A stretch of 8,420 bases of DNA from Chloroflexota bacterium (GTDB lineage Bacteria > Chloroflexota > Dehalococcoidia > UBA2247 > RBG-13-53-26), in the NCBI GenBank assembly GCA_017885485.1, contig JAFNFZ010000257.1, positions 1,731 to 10,150 of the forward strand, in the 5' to 3' direction. Positions 1-6,107 of the stretch are shown here, piece by piece. Every line of letters begins with the position of its first letter. Within the stretch, counting starts at the first letter, position 1. The notes under the pieces are model-generated. The model was not told where the DNA came from, ran no database searches, and was given only the letters and a program-made list of their open reading frames with translations. Position numbers and translations under genes: made by a program.

Positions 1-393
1 TGTAAGGAGACGCAGGATGCTCATGGTGAACCGCTGTCCCATGATCCCGTGATCCGCAGCAGGCTGGCGCAACTGGCCATTGACATCGAAGTCGGCATGA
101 ACATGGGCCATGAGCTGACCTGGATGGCGGCGAAGGAGTTACCTACCGTGAAAGGCAGCTCGCAGATTAAGGTCCACGGCGGAAACCTGTGCCAGAGGTT
201 GGGAAACGTGGGTCAGCAGATCCTGGGACTCTATGGACCCCTTGAAGAGGACTCAAAGTGGGTGAAGCTGGGTGGCAGAATCCGGCACACCTACATTAGC
301 GCGCTCTCGTTCACTATCGCCGGAGGCACGACCGAGACCTCCAAGAATCATATCGCCGGAAGGTTCGGCCTGGGGTTGCCGAAGCAGGTCTAG
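1..393 (+). CDS. Acyl-CoA dehydrogenase, C-terminal part (5' end outside window; ACAD-1)
   Basis: The reading frame is open from the first base to the TAG at 391-393 and gives 130 residues, the C-terminal helical domain of an acyl-CoA dehydrogenase (FAD enzyme making the alpha-beta double bond of an acyl-CoA). It aligns without gaps to residues 271-398 of the next gene, with about half the positions identical by eye (shared IRSRLAQLAI, GLYG, GLGLP). About 270 residues should lie upstream of the window. An internal ATG at 49 is not the start, because homology with the neighbour continues in front of it. The C-terminal active-site stretch reads TIAGGTTE, where medium-chain enzymes have YEGT with the catalytic Glu. 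Like its neighbour it lacks the RxxFG-type flavin arginine motif. It is probably a tandem duplicate and an alternative catalytic subunit; its own helix-G glutamate position lies outside the window. Confidence 0.88.
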   Translation, partial: CKETQDAHGEPLSHDPVIRSRLAQLAIDIEVGMNMGHELTWMAAKELPTVKGSSQIKVHGGNLCQRLGNVGQQILGLYGPLEEDSKWVKLGGRIRHTYISALSFTIAGGTTETSKNHIAGRFGLGLPKQV

Positions 394-425
394 CGTCTTC
401 CGCCGCTGCAACGGAAGGGAGGTCA

Positions 426-1622
426 ATGGACTTCAGATTTACTCCCGATGAGGAGCAGTTCCTCAAGGAGGTTCAAGCCTTTCTTGATGAAGTGCTCCCA
501 CCGGATTGGCTCGGTGTGGACCCGGACGGACACAACGAGCAGGCTGACGAAGATCTCCACCAGTTTGACCTGGAGATCAGGCGGAAGCTGGCTGCCCGGG
601 GCTGGCTGGGTTTGCAGTGGCCGAAGCAGTATGGTGGCCAGGAAGCTCCTATGATGAAGCGGTTTATCCTGGAGCAGGAGTTGATCTACCGCGGGGCACC
701 TTACTGGGCTATATCCGCGGCTCTGATGACCGGCGACATGATTCTGCAGTTCGGCACGGAGGTCCAGAGGCAGGAGTTCCTGCCTCGAATAGCCCGTGGT
801 GAAATGCAGTGGTGCATCGGTATGAGTGAGCCGAATGCCGGCTCGGATCTGGCCAACCTGCAGTTGAAGGCGACAGAGGATGGGGACAGTTACGTCCTCA
901 ACGGACAGAAGACCTGGCAGACCGGAGCCTACTACGCCGACTGGGTCATCCTTTATGCGAGGACTGACCCCAATGTCAAGAAACACAAAGGCATAACCAC
1001 TTTCTTAGTTGATTTGAAGAGCCCCGGGGTCTCCATGCGGCGGATACCCCAGATCACCGGTCATCCGGCTTTCTGCGAAGTCTTCTATGACAATGTCAGG
1101 GTGCCCAAGACGAACGTGCTTGGTGCGCTCAACGGAGGTTGGGGCGTGGCCCTTTTCGGGGTAGCCACTGAGAAGAGCTTTGGCTACTGGTTGATAAACA
1201 GCGGGCGGCGGGACCTGCAAATGCTCATAAAGTACTGCAAAGAGACCAGGGACGTGGACGGCCGGCTTCTCTGCCAGGATCCCTTGATTCGGAGCCGGCT
1301 GGCACAGTTGGCTATCGAACTGGACGTGGGCCGGAACCTGGGCATGAGGTTGAACTGGATGGCTACCAGAGGTATGCCCATCGTGGCCACCGCCTGCCAG
1401 CTAAGACCTCTGGGCGGCAGCATACTCCAGCGTCTGAGCCATATCGGTGTGCAGACGCTGGGCCTCTACGGGCAGCTTGATGAGCATTCTGAGTGGGTCA
1501 GGCTTAGAGGCAGGATGAAGTATCTCTACTTGGCGTCCGTGGCAATGACCATTGAAGGTGGTACCAACGAGGCATCGCGGAACACCGTAGCCTCGGTGGG
1601 CCTGGGTCTGCCCCGGGGCTGA
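426..1622 (+). CDS. Acyl-CoA dehydrogenase, FadE26/FadE29-like subunit (ACAD-2)
   Basis: Complete 398-residue ACAD, a normal family length. The N-terminal helical domain covers about residues 1-125 and contains WPKQYGG (65-71). The middle beta domain carries GMSEPNAGSDL (132-142) and LNGQKTWQTGA (158-168), the flavin and substrate loops. The C-terminal helical domain follows from about 240. E249 in VATEKSFG sits where isovaleryl-CoA dehydrogenase has its catalytic Glu254, so it is the likely base. The C-terminal motif is TIEGGTNEASRN (375-386), with Gly at the medium-chain Glu376 position. The usual flavin-contacting RxxFGxxI stretch is replaced by CKETRDVDGRLL (271-282). The overall style resembles mycobacterial steroid side-chain FadE subunits that work as alpha2beta2 complexes; I infer ACAD-3 is its partner. 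The start is supported by GGAGG at 418-422. The chain length and nature of the substrate are unknown. Confidence 0.93.
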   Translation: MDFRFTPDEEQFLKEVQAFLDEVLPPDWLGVDPDGHNEQADEDLHQFDLEIRRKLAARGWLGLQWPKQYGGQEAPMMKRFILEQELIYRGAPYWAISAALMTGDMILQFGTEVQRQEFLPRIARGEMQWCIGMSEPNAGSDLANLQLKATEDGDSYVLNGQKTWQTGAYYADWVILYARTDPNVKKHKGITTFLVDLKSPGVSMRRIPQITGHPAFCEVFYDNVRVPKTNVLGALNGGWGVALFGVATEKSFGYWLINSGRRDLQMLIKYCKETRDVDGRLLCQDPLIRSRLAQLAIELDVGRNLGMRLNWMATRGMPIVATACQLRPLGGSILQRLSHIGVQTLGLYGQLDEHSEWVRLRGRMKYLYLASVAMTIEGGTNEASRNTVASVGLGLPRG

Positions 1623-1646
1623 AGTCTGTCAGGGAAGGAGAGTGCC

Positions 1647-2783
1647 ATGGATCTATCATTAACCGAAGAGCAAGAGATGTTATGGAAAAGTGCTCGTGAT
1701 TTCTTAGCGAGCAAAGTTCCGAAGACGTTAGTGAGGCAGATGGAGGAAGATGAGAGGGGTTATGTGCCGGAGTTATGGAAGGAGATGGCAGAGTTAGGGT
1801 GGGTCGGGTTGCCGTTTCCTGAGCAGTATGGTGGGGGAGGATTCAACTTTCTGGACCTGGTGATACTGCTGGAGGAGATGGGGCGGGCCTGCTTACCCGG
1901 GCCATTCATATCGACGGTGATTCTGGGTGGCATGCCGGTGCTGGAGTTTGGGACGGAGGAACAGAAGAAGGCCATACTGCCGAAGTTATGCAAAGGTGAG
2001 TTGATCATGACCATGGCCCTGACTGAGCCCAGTGCCAAGTATGAGGCTAAGGCGGTGCAACTAGAGGCGCACCATGATGGTGATGACTATGTGCTCAGTG
2101 GGACGAAGCTGTTTGTGAACGATGCCAATGTAGCGGACAAGATGATAGTGGCGGGGCGGACGGCGAAGGGGCATCATCCTCCTGAGGAGGGCGTAACGCT
2201 GTTCCTGATAGACCGGACGGCGCCCGGGGTAAGTGTCCACCTGCTGAAGACGATAGCTGGGGACAAACAATGTGAGGTCACCTTTGACAAGGTGAAGGTA
2301 TCGCGGGATGACGTACTGGGGCGGGTTGGACATGGATGGGAGATAGTCAAGAAGGTGATGGAGTTGGCGGCGCTGGCGAAGTCTGCGGAGATGCAGGGTG
2401 GGGCGCAGCAGGTGTTGGAGATGACCATCCAGTATGGGAAAGACCGGGTACAGTTTGACCGGCCGATAGGCAGTTTCCAGGCCATACAGCACTACATGGC
2501 GGACATGTCGATAGACGTAGACAGTGCCCGGGTGAGCCTGCACAAAGCGGCGTGGATGTTAAGTGAGGGGATACCCTGTCGGAAAGAGATCTCGGTGATC
2601 AAGGGGTGGTTAAGCGAGGCGTATCGGAGGGTAACGGCGCAGTCGCACCAGATACATGCGGCCATAGCGTTTACGAAGGATCATGATTTAGAGTTGTACT
2701 TCCGGAGGGCCAAGGCTGCTGAGTTGTACTTTGGGGATGCTGACTTTCATCGTGAGATAGTAGCCCAGGAACTGGGTATGTAG
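1647..2783 (+). CDS. Acyl-CoA dehydrogenase, flavin-binding partner-type subunit (ACAD-3)
   Basis: Complete 378-residue ACAD, different in type from the two before it. It has FPEQYGG (57-63), a middle-domain ALTEPSA loop (124-130) without the common GSD, and the FAD-contacting KDRVQFDRPIGSFQ segment (265-278, Arg267). The C-terminus has the HAAIAFTKDHDLELYFRRAK pattern (337-356) and ends GDADFHREIVAQELG. Aligned to isovaleryl-CoA dehydrogenase, the catalytic Glu254 position is A241, and the C-terminal YEGT-type Glu is also missing. It therefore seems to contribute the flavin site while ACAD-2 contributes the base, as known for mycobacterial FadE heterotetramers; this pairing is inferred. AAGGAG at 1635-1640 lies six bases before the ATG, and only 24 bases separate the gene from ACAD-2, so they are surely cotranscribed. 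Codon use is odd: eleven TTA leucine codons and 14 of 19 isoleucines as ATA, unlike all neighbours. Confidence 0.92.
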   Translation: MDLSLTEEQEMLWKSARDFLASKVPKTLVRQMEEDERGYVPELWKEMAELGWVGLPFPEQYGGGGFNFLDLVILLEEMGRACLPGPFISTVILGGMPVLEFGTEEQKKAILPKLCKGELIMTMALTEPSAKYEAKAVQLEAHHDGDDYVLSGTKLFVNDANVADKMIVAGRTAKGHHPPEEGVTLFLIDRTAPGVSVHLLKTIAGDKQCEVTFDKVKVSRDDVLGRVGHGWEIVKKVMELAALAKSAEMQGGAQQVLEMTIQYGKDRVQFDRPIGSFQAIQHYMADMSIDVDSARVSLHKAAWMLSEGIPCRKEISVIKGWLSEAYRRVTAQSHQIHAAIAFTKDHDLELYFRRAKAAELYFGDADFHREIVAQELGM

Positions 2784-2815
2784 TTGGTGAGTCGAAACAG
2801 AAGGAGGTCATACTG

Positions 2816-3631
2816 ATGGTTGACTACAGCAAGTACTCGTACATCAAGGTGGAGAAGAAGGAGAGGGTGGCCATCCTCACCCTGAACAATCCGGATGCCA
2901 TGAATGCCATCGGCAAGCCGGAGCATGCCGAGATAGAGCACATATTCGAGGATATGAACGATGATCCGGAAGTGAATGCCGTCATCCTCACCGGGGCCGG
3001 GCGTGCTTTCTCAGCCGGCGGTGACATCAATCTCATGATAACGGGTTACACGGATCACACCATTCGCATTCCCAGCACCAGTGTGAAGCGGATCATCATC
3101 AATCTCCTTTCCTGCCGCAAGCCGGTTATCGCCGCTCTGAATGGCGCCTGCGCTGGACTGGGAGCCACCATCGCGCTGCAGTGCGACATCGTGATCGCCT
3201 CGGAGAAGGCCCGCATCGGCGACCCCCACATCGGAGTGGGCATACTCCCCGGTGATGGCGGCTGCATCATCTGGCCTCTGCTGGTGGGCATGTGCAAGGC
3301 GAAACAGTACCTTATGACCGGAGAGATGGTCAGTGCCGCAGAGGCTGAGCGCATCGGTCTGATCACCAAGGTTGTGCCGCCTGAGAAGCTGATGGATGAG
3401 GCCTGGGCCTATGCCAAGCGGTTTGCCGATGGGCCGACGCTGGCCATAAGCCTGACCAAGATGTCCCTCAATAAGATACTGATGGATCGGATCAACCTGT
3501 TGTTCGACACCACCATTGCCTATGAATACCACACCCTCAACTCGCCCGACCATCTGGAGGCGGCGAAGTCGTTCCTGGAGAAGAGGACACCGAAGTTCAA
3601 GAGCAGCGAGGGGGATCCATTCGTATTCTAA
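2816..3631 (+). CDS. Crotonase-superfamily (enoyl-CoA hydratase/isomerase family) protein lacking both hydratase glutamates
   Basis: A 271-residue crotonase-fold protein of standard length. Visible hallmarks are LTLNNPDAMNAIG (21-33), the CoA and oxyanion segment GRAFSAGGDINLM (62-74), KPVIAALNGACAGLGATIALQCDI (two overlapping parts of 102-125), and DPHIGVGILPGDGG (136-149). In rat mitochondrial hydratase the water is activated by Glu144 and Glu164; here the aligned residues are T118 and H138. Ordinary syn-hydration by the textbook mechanism is therefore unlikely. Asp147 in PGDGG and His138 are candidate catalytic groups. Related DPH...PGDGG proteins are widespread in actinobacterial and environmental genomes and mostly lack a tested function (from memory). 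Possible roles are double-bond isomerisation, C-C hydrolysis or hydration by another mechanism. A strong AAGGAGGT at 2801-2808, seven bases before the ATG, sets the start. Confidence 0.9.
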   Translation: MVDYSKYSYIKVEKKERVAILTLNNPDAMNAIGKPEHAEIEHIFEDMNDDPEVNAVILTGAGRAFSAGGDINLMITGYTDHTIRIPSTSVKRIIINLLSCRKPVIAALNGACAGLGATIALQCDIVIASEKARIGDPHIGVGILPGDGGCIIWPLLVGMCKAKQYLMTGEMVSAAEAERIGLITKVVPPEKLMDEAWAYAKRFADGPTLAISLTKMSLNKILMDRINLLFDTTIAYEYHTLNSPDHLEAAKSFLEKRTPKFKSSEGDPFVF

Positions 3632-3714
3632 GTGACTGAGGGGCGCTGAGCAGTGCAGGCCATTCAATCAGTGTCCTGTCATCACAGCGATGAATTCAGA
3701 CAGAAGGAGGGAAC

Positions 3715-4518
3715 ATGGATCTGGGTTACAAAGGTAAGGCGGTGATTGTGACTGGAGGCAGCTCGAACATCAACCGCGCCAATGTCCTGGCGTTCGCCAG
3801 AGAGGGAGCCAATGTAGTTATTGCTGACATTGATGATAAGCAGGCGCCCAAAGTGGCTGCCGAGGCCAGCGCTTTGGGTGGCGGTGGGAAGATCGTCTTC
3901 GTCAAGACCGATGTGACCAGCGTTGAGTCCGTTGATGCCATGGTCAAAGAGACGGTGAAGGATTTCGGGAAGATCGATGTGCTGGTCAACGGCGTCGGCT
4001 GGCTGGACAGCCCCTGGGGTCTGTTCATGGAGCAGAAGCGGGAGACCTGGCAGAAGATGGTCAATCTGAATCTCTGGAGCGTCTTCAACTGCACCAGGGC
4101 TGTGCTGGAGCAGATGATTCCCCGCAAGTACGGCAAGGTCTGCAATATTGGATCAGAGGCCGGCCGCATTGGAGAGTTCCGGCAGGTGGTCTATTCCGCC
4201 TGTAAGGGCGGGGTCATCGGCTTCACCAAGGCCGTTGCCAAGGAATTGGGCCGCTACAGCATCAACGTCAACTGCGTCTGCCCTGCCGGTGTCATTCCGG
4301 AGAAGAAGGAGCATGTCTCTGATCTCTCCATGACCCAGGGGGTCACCCAGGACACCCTGAGCGAAGACATGAAGAAGATGCAGTTGAAGCTGTATCCCAT
4401 CGGGCGGGTGGCTGTGCCCCAGGATGTGGCCAATACGGTTGTCTACATCTGCTCTGATGCTGCCTCCTTCATACATGGGCAGACCATCAGCGTCAATGGT
4501 GGATATAGTACACTCTAG
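3715..4518 (+). CDS. SDR-family oxidoreductase, BadH-like 3-hydroxyacyl-CoA dehydrogenase candidate
   Basis: Classical short-chain dehydrogenase of 267 residues. The dinucleotide loop is TGGSSNIN (13-20), where the family pattern TGxxxGxG has Gly at both positions that are Asn here (N18, N20). An acidic residue at the end of strand 2 (IAD, D38) points to NAD rather than NADP. The catalytic set is visible as N118 (NLNLWS), S147 (NIGSEAG), Y160 and K164 (YSACK). The stretches NGVGW, NIGSEAGRIG and VYSACKGG resemble BadH, the 2-hydroxycyclohexanecarboxyl-CoA dehydrogenase of anaerobic benzoate and cyclohexanecarboxylate degradation, as I recall it. With an acyl-CoA context on both sides, oxidation of a beta-hydroxyacyl-CoA to the ketone is the best guess; a FabG-like reductase is the alternative. 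The start follows AAGGAGG at 3704-3710. The 83-base gap upstream holds nothing clear beyond that site. Confidence 0.9.
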   Translation: MDLGYKGKAVIVTGGSSNINRANVLAFAREGANVVIADIDDKQAPKVAAEASALGGGGKIVFVKTDVTSVESVDAMVKETVKDFGKIDVLVNGVGWLDSPWGLFMEQKRETWQKMVNLNLWSVFNCTRAVLEQMIPRKYGKVCNIGSEAGRIGEFRQVVYSACKGGVIGFTKAVAKELGRYSINVNCVCPAGVIPEKKEHVSDLSMTQGVTQDTLSEDMKKMQLKLYPIGRVAVPQDVANTVVYICSDAASFIHGQTISVNGGYSTL

Positions 4519-4539
4519 TCGGAGAAACCGGCCGCGTTT

Positions 4540-4566
4540 CCATGGACTGGCCAGGCCAGTCTATGG
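4540..4566. repeat. 27-base near-perfect palindrome between the SDR and unknown genes
   Basis: The arms CCATGGACTGGCC (4540-4552) and GGCCAGTCTATGG (4554-4566) are reverse complements at 12 of 13 positions around a single central A; the one mismatch becomes a G.U pair in RNA. As RNA it folds into a 12-pair stem with a three-base loop. No T tract follows, so it is not a classical intrinsic terminator. It starts 21 bases after the SDR stop codon. It could be an operator for a dimeric regulator, or an mRNA stabilising or processing hairpin. Confidence 0.75.
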
Positions 4567-4574
4567 TGAAGATC

Positions 4575-4604
4575 AGCAGGGGAGCCAGTGCTTACTCTCC
4601 TGCT
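4575..4604 (+). other. Second stem-loop in the same intergenic gap
   Basis: AGCAGGGGAG (4575-4584) pairs with CTCTCCTGCT (4595-4604) over all ten positions, one of them G.U, around a ten-base loop. It lies eight bases after the larger palindrome and about 20 bases before the ribosome site of the next gene. It is not followed by a T run. Together the two hairpins fill much of the 113-base leader and suggest a structured RNA element; its function is unknown. Confidence 0.5.
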
Positions 4605-4622
4605 CTTCGCTGTTGGTGGTTC

Positions 4623-4627
4623 GAGGT
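4623..4627 (+). promoter_or_regulatory. Ribosome binding site that fixes the start of the unknown gene
   Basis: GAGGT four bases before the ATG at 4632 supports that codon over the in-frame ATGs at 4542 and 4563. Neither of those has a comparable site, and both would translate through the hairpin region. Confidence 0.6.
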
Positions 4628-4631
4628 CAGA

Positions 4632-5195
4632 ATGGGTGACATAAAGAGTGCCTGGGAGATCGCCATGGAGAAAGCTGACAAGCTGGGCAAGCTTTCTCCG
4701 GAAGAGCTCAGGAACCAGAGACGGCAGGAGATTGCCCCCGTGGGGAAGGGACTGGCCGACCGATATCTGGGTGGGCTTGGCCTGTGGCAATTGAAAGTCG
4801 AGCTGGATCGCTACAAGGGGGCGGAAAGAGACCTGGTGACAGAGGCGCTGATATCCAGCCTGGTGCAGGGGATTGAGCTGGGCAATAATGAGAGACTGGC
4901 CAAGGCCATAGAGGGAATCTCTGCCCTGAAGGAAGAGGAAAAGCCCAGCGTCACAGAGATCAAAGATCAGGCAGAGACCCTGTTCCGGGAATATCGGGAA
5001 GTTGAGCAGAAGGAACGGCGGGAAGCCGAGGACTCGGTAAGGGGGATACTGCACCAGTTGAGGATCTCGGGTAGCGCCATCGGTGCCATCAATCCCAGGG
5101 TCATGCCCGAGTGGCAGCAGGCGCTGGACAGATTTGCCGAACCTTACATAATGAAACTGGAGGAGCTGAAGGAACGCCTCAGGCCTCTCTCTTAA
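4632..5195 (+). CDS. Hypothetical helical, charged protein within the acyl-CoA cluster
   Basis: I do not recognise a functional family with confidence. The 187-residue product begins MGDIKSAWEIAMEKADKLGK and is almost all predicted helix. It is rich in Glu, Lys, Arg and Leu, has no cysteine, no signal peptide and no membrane segment, so it should be cytosolic. Residues about 105-145 (heptad-like, very rich in Glu, Lys and Arg) and 160-185 look able to form coiled coils, separated by a less charged SGSAIGAINPR segment (146-156). I recall uncharacterised proteins with this kind of N-terminus in Dehalococcoidia and similar anaerobes, but that needs a search. Its place between two dehydrogenases suggests a structural, assembly or regulatory partner; this is inference only. 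An in-frame ATG at 4542 would add 30 residues of different character (Trp-Trp, Cys), so I prefer the ATG at 4632 with GAGGT before it. Confidence 0.75.
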   Translation: MGDIKSAWEIAMEKADKLGKLSPEELRNQRRQEIAPVGKGLADRYLGGLGLWQLKVELDRYKGAERDLVTEALISSLVQGIELGNNERLAKAIEGISALKEEEKPSVTEIKDQAETLFREYREVEQKERREAEDSVRGILHQLRISGSAIGAINPRVMPEWQQALDRFAEPYIMKLEELKERLRPLS

Positions 5196-5217
5196 CCGGG
5201 CACCGCGACTCCCGGTT
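5194..5217 (+). other. Short hairpin overlapping the stop codon of the unknown gene
   Basis: AACCGGG (5194-5200) and CCCGGTT (5211-5217) are perfect seven-base inverted arms around a ten-base loop. The left arm uses the last two bases of the TAA stop. There is no T tract after it, so it is a poor intrinsic terminator; it may be an mRNA end-protecting structure or chance. Confidence 0.4.
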
Positions 5218-5246
5218 GCAGACTTGACATAAACAAAGGAGGTTAT

Positions 5247-6098
5247 ATGGACATAAAGAAAGTAGGTGTGGTCGGCTGCGGTTTGATGGGCGCCGGTATT
5301 GCCGAGGTATGCGCCCGTTCCGGCTACTCAACAGTGGTTCTGGAAGTCAACCAGCAGTTTCTGGACAAGGGTATGGCCTCGCTTAGATCTTCGCTGGACA
5401 AAGCTGTGAGCAAAGGCAAGCTGTCGGCGCAGGATCGTGATGCCACCGTTGCCCGACTCCATGGCACTATCAACATGGAGGATTTCAAGGATTGTGACCT
5501 GGTGATAGAGGCCGTGATTGAGAACATGGAGGAGAAGAAGAAGGTTTTTGCAGCCGTTGACAAGATTTGTCCCAAGCATGCCATTCTGGCCAGCAACACC
5601 TCCTGTTTGTCCATTCTGCAGATGGCCATGGCCACCAAGAGGCCGTCCCAGGTTATCGGCATGCACTTCTTCCAGCCTGTGCCTGTCATGGCCATGGTGG
5701 AGATCGTCAAGACTATCGCCGTTTCCAAGGAGACCGTCGAGATGGCGGAGAAGGTTAGCAAGTTACTGGGCAAGAAGGTGGTCTTCGCCAAGGACACTCC
5801 TGGTTTTCTCGTCAATCGTCTCGGCTTCCCCTTCATGATGAACGCCATCCGCATGCTCGACGAGGGATGGACGACCATCGAGGAGATGGATCAGGCCTGG
5901 ATGATGGCCACGAATTCGCCCATGGGGCCCTTCACACTGATGGACTTCGCCGGGCTTGACACGATGTATGCCATGGCCTGTGCCATGTATGACGAATTCA
6001 AGGACCCGATGTATGCTCCGCCGCCGCTGCTCAAGGCCATGGTCACTATGGGGCGCTACGGCAAGAAGAACGGCTGGGGATTCTACAAGTACACCTAG
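5247..6098 (+). CDS. 3-hydroxyacyl-CoA dehydrogenase (3-hydroxybutyryl-CoA dehydrogenase family)
   Basis: This 283-residue enzyme has the usual length of the single-function family that oxidises L-3-hydroxyacyl-CoA to 3-ketoacyl-CoA with NAD. The Rossmann motif is GCGLMG (10-15) with E33 at the end of strand 2. ASNTSCLSI (115-123) holds the conserved active-site Ser119. GMHFFQPVPVMAMVEIVK (138-155) holds the catalytic His140 and Glu152, and DTPGFLVNRL (183-192) holds Asn190. The C-terminal domain ends with the family signature GRYGKKNGWGFYKY. One oddity stands out: HFFQP has Gln143 where nearly all relatives have Asn (Asn161 in the human enzyme), a residue near the bound substrate. A strong AAAGGAGG at 5235-5242 lies four bases before the ATG. 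It is the second candidate hydroxyacyl-CoA oxidase in the cluster, beside the SDR. Confidence 0.95.
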   Translation: MDIKKVGVVGCGLMGAGIAEVCARSGYSTVVLEVNQQFLDKGMASLRSSLDKAVSKGKLSAQDRDATVARLHGTINMEDFKDCDLVIEAVIENMEEKKKVFAAVDKICPKHAILASNTSCLSILQMAMATKRPSQVIGMHFFQPVPVMAMVEIVKTIAVSKETVEMAEKVSKLLGKKVVFAKDTPGFLVNRLGFPFMMNAIRMLDEGWTTIEEMDQAWMMATNSPMGPFTLMDFAGLDTMYAMACAMYDEFKDPMYAPPPLLKAMVTMGRYGKKNGWGFYKYT

Positions 6099-6107
6099 GC
6101 AGCCCAA

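Noticed and set aside
49..393. A complete small gene starting at ATG 49
   Set aside because: The frame is open to base 1 and homology to ACAD-2 continues upstream of the ATG, so it is the tail of a larger gene.
423..986. Long open frame on the - strand opposite ACAD-2, and similar - strand frames elsewhere (3011-3667, 7274-7930)
   Set aside because: They lie wholly or almost wholly over well-supported + strand genes, their translations show no family motifs and have the composition of antisense reading of GC-rich codons.
3632..3714. Regulatory structure in the gap between the crotonase and SDR genes
   Set aside because: Only a five-pair TCATC/GATGA stem (3679-3693) was found, well within chance; apart from the ribosome site nothing else is visible.
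4542..4631. N-terminal extension of the unknown protein from the ATG at 4542
   Set aside because: It has no ribosome site, would code through the palindrome, and its Trp- and Cys-containing residues do not match the helical charged protein that follows; the ATG at 4632 has GAGGT.
5194..5217. Intrinsic terminator after the unknown gene
   Set aside because: A seven-pair hairpin is present, but no T tract follows and the next gene is on the same strand only 51 bases on.
5224..5229. TTGACA that looks like a -35 promoter box before the hydroxyacyl-CoA dehydrogenase
   Set aside because: A -10 box at the normal distance would fall at the start codon itself; no plausible transcript could begin there and still include the strong ribosome site.
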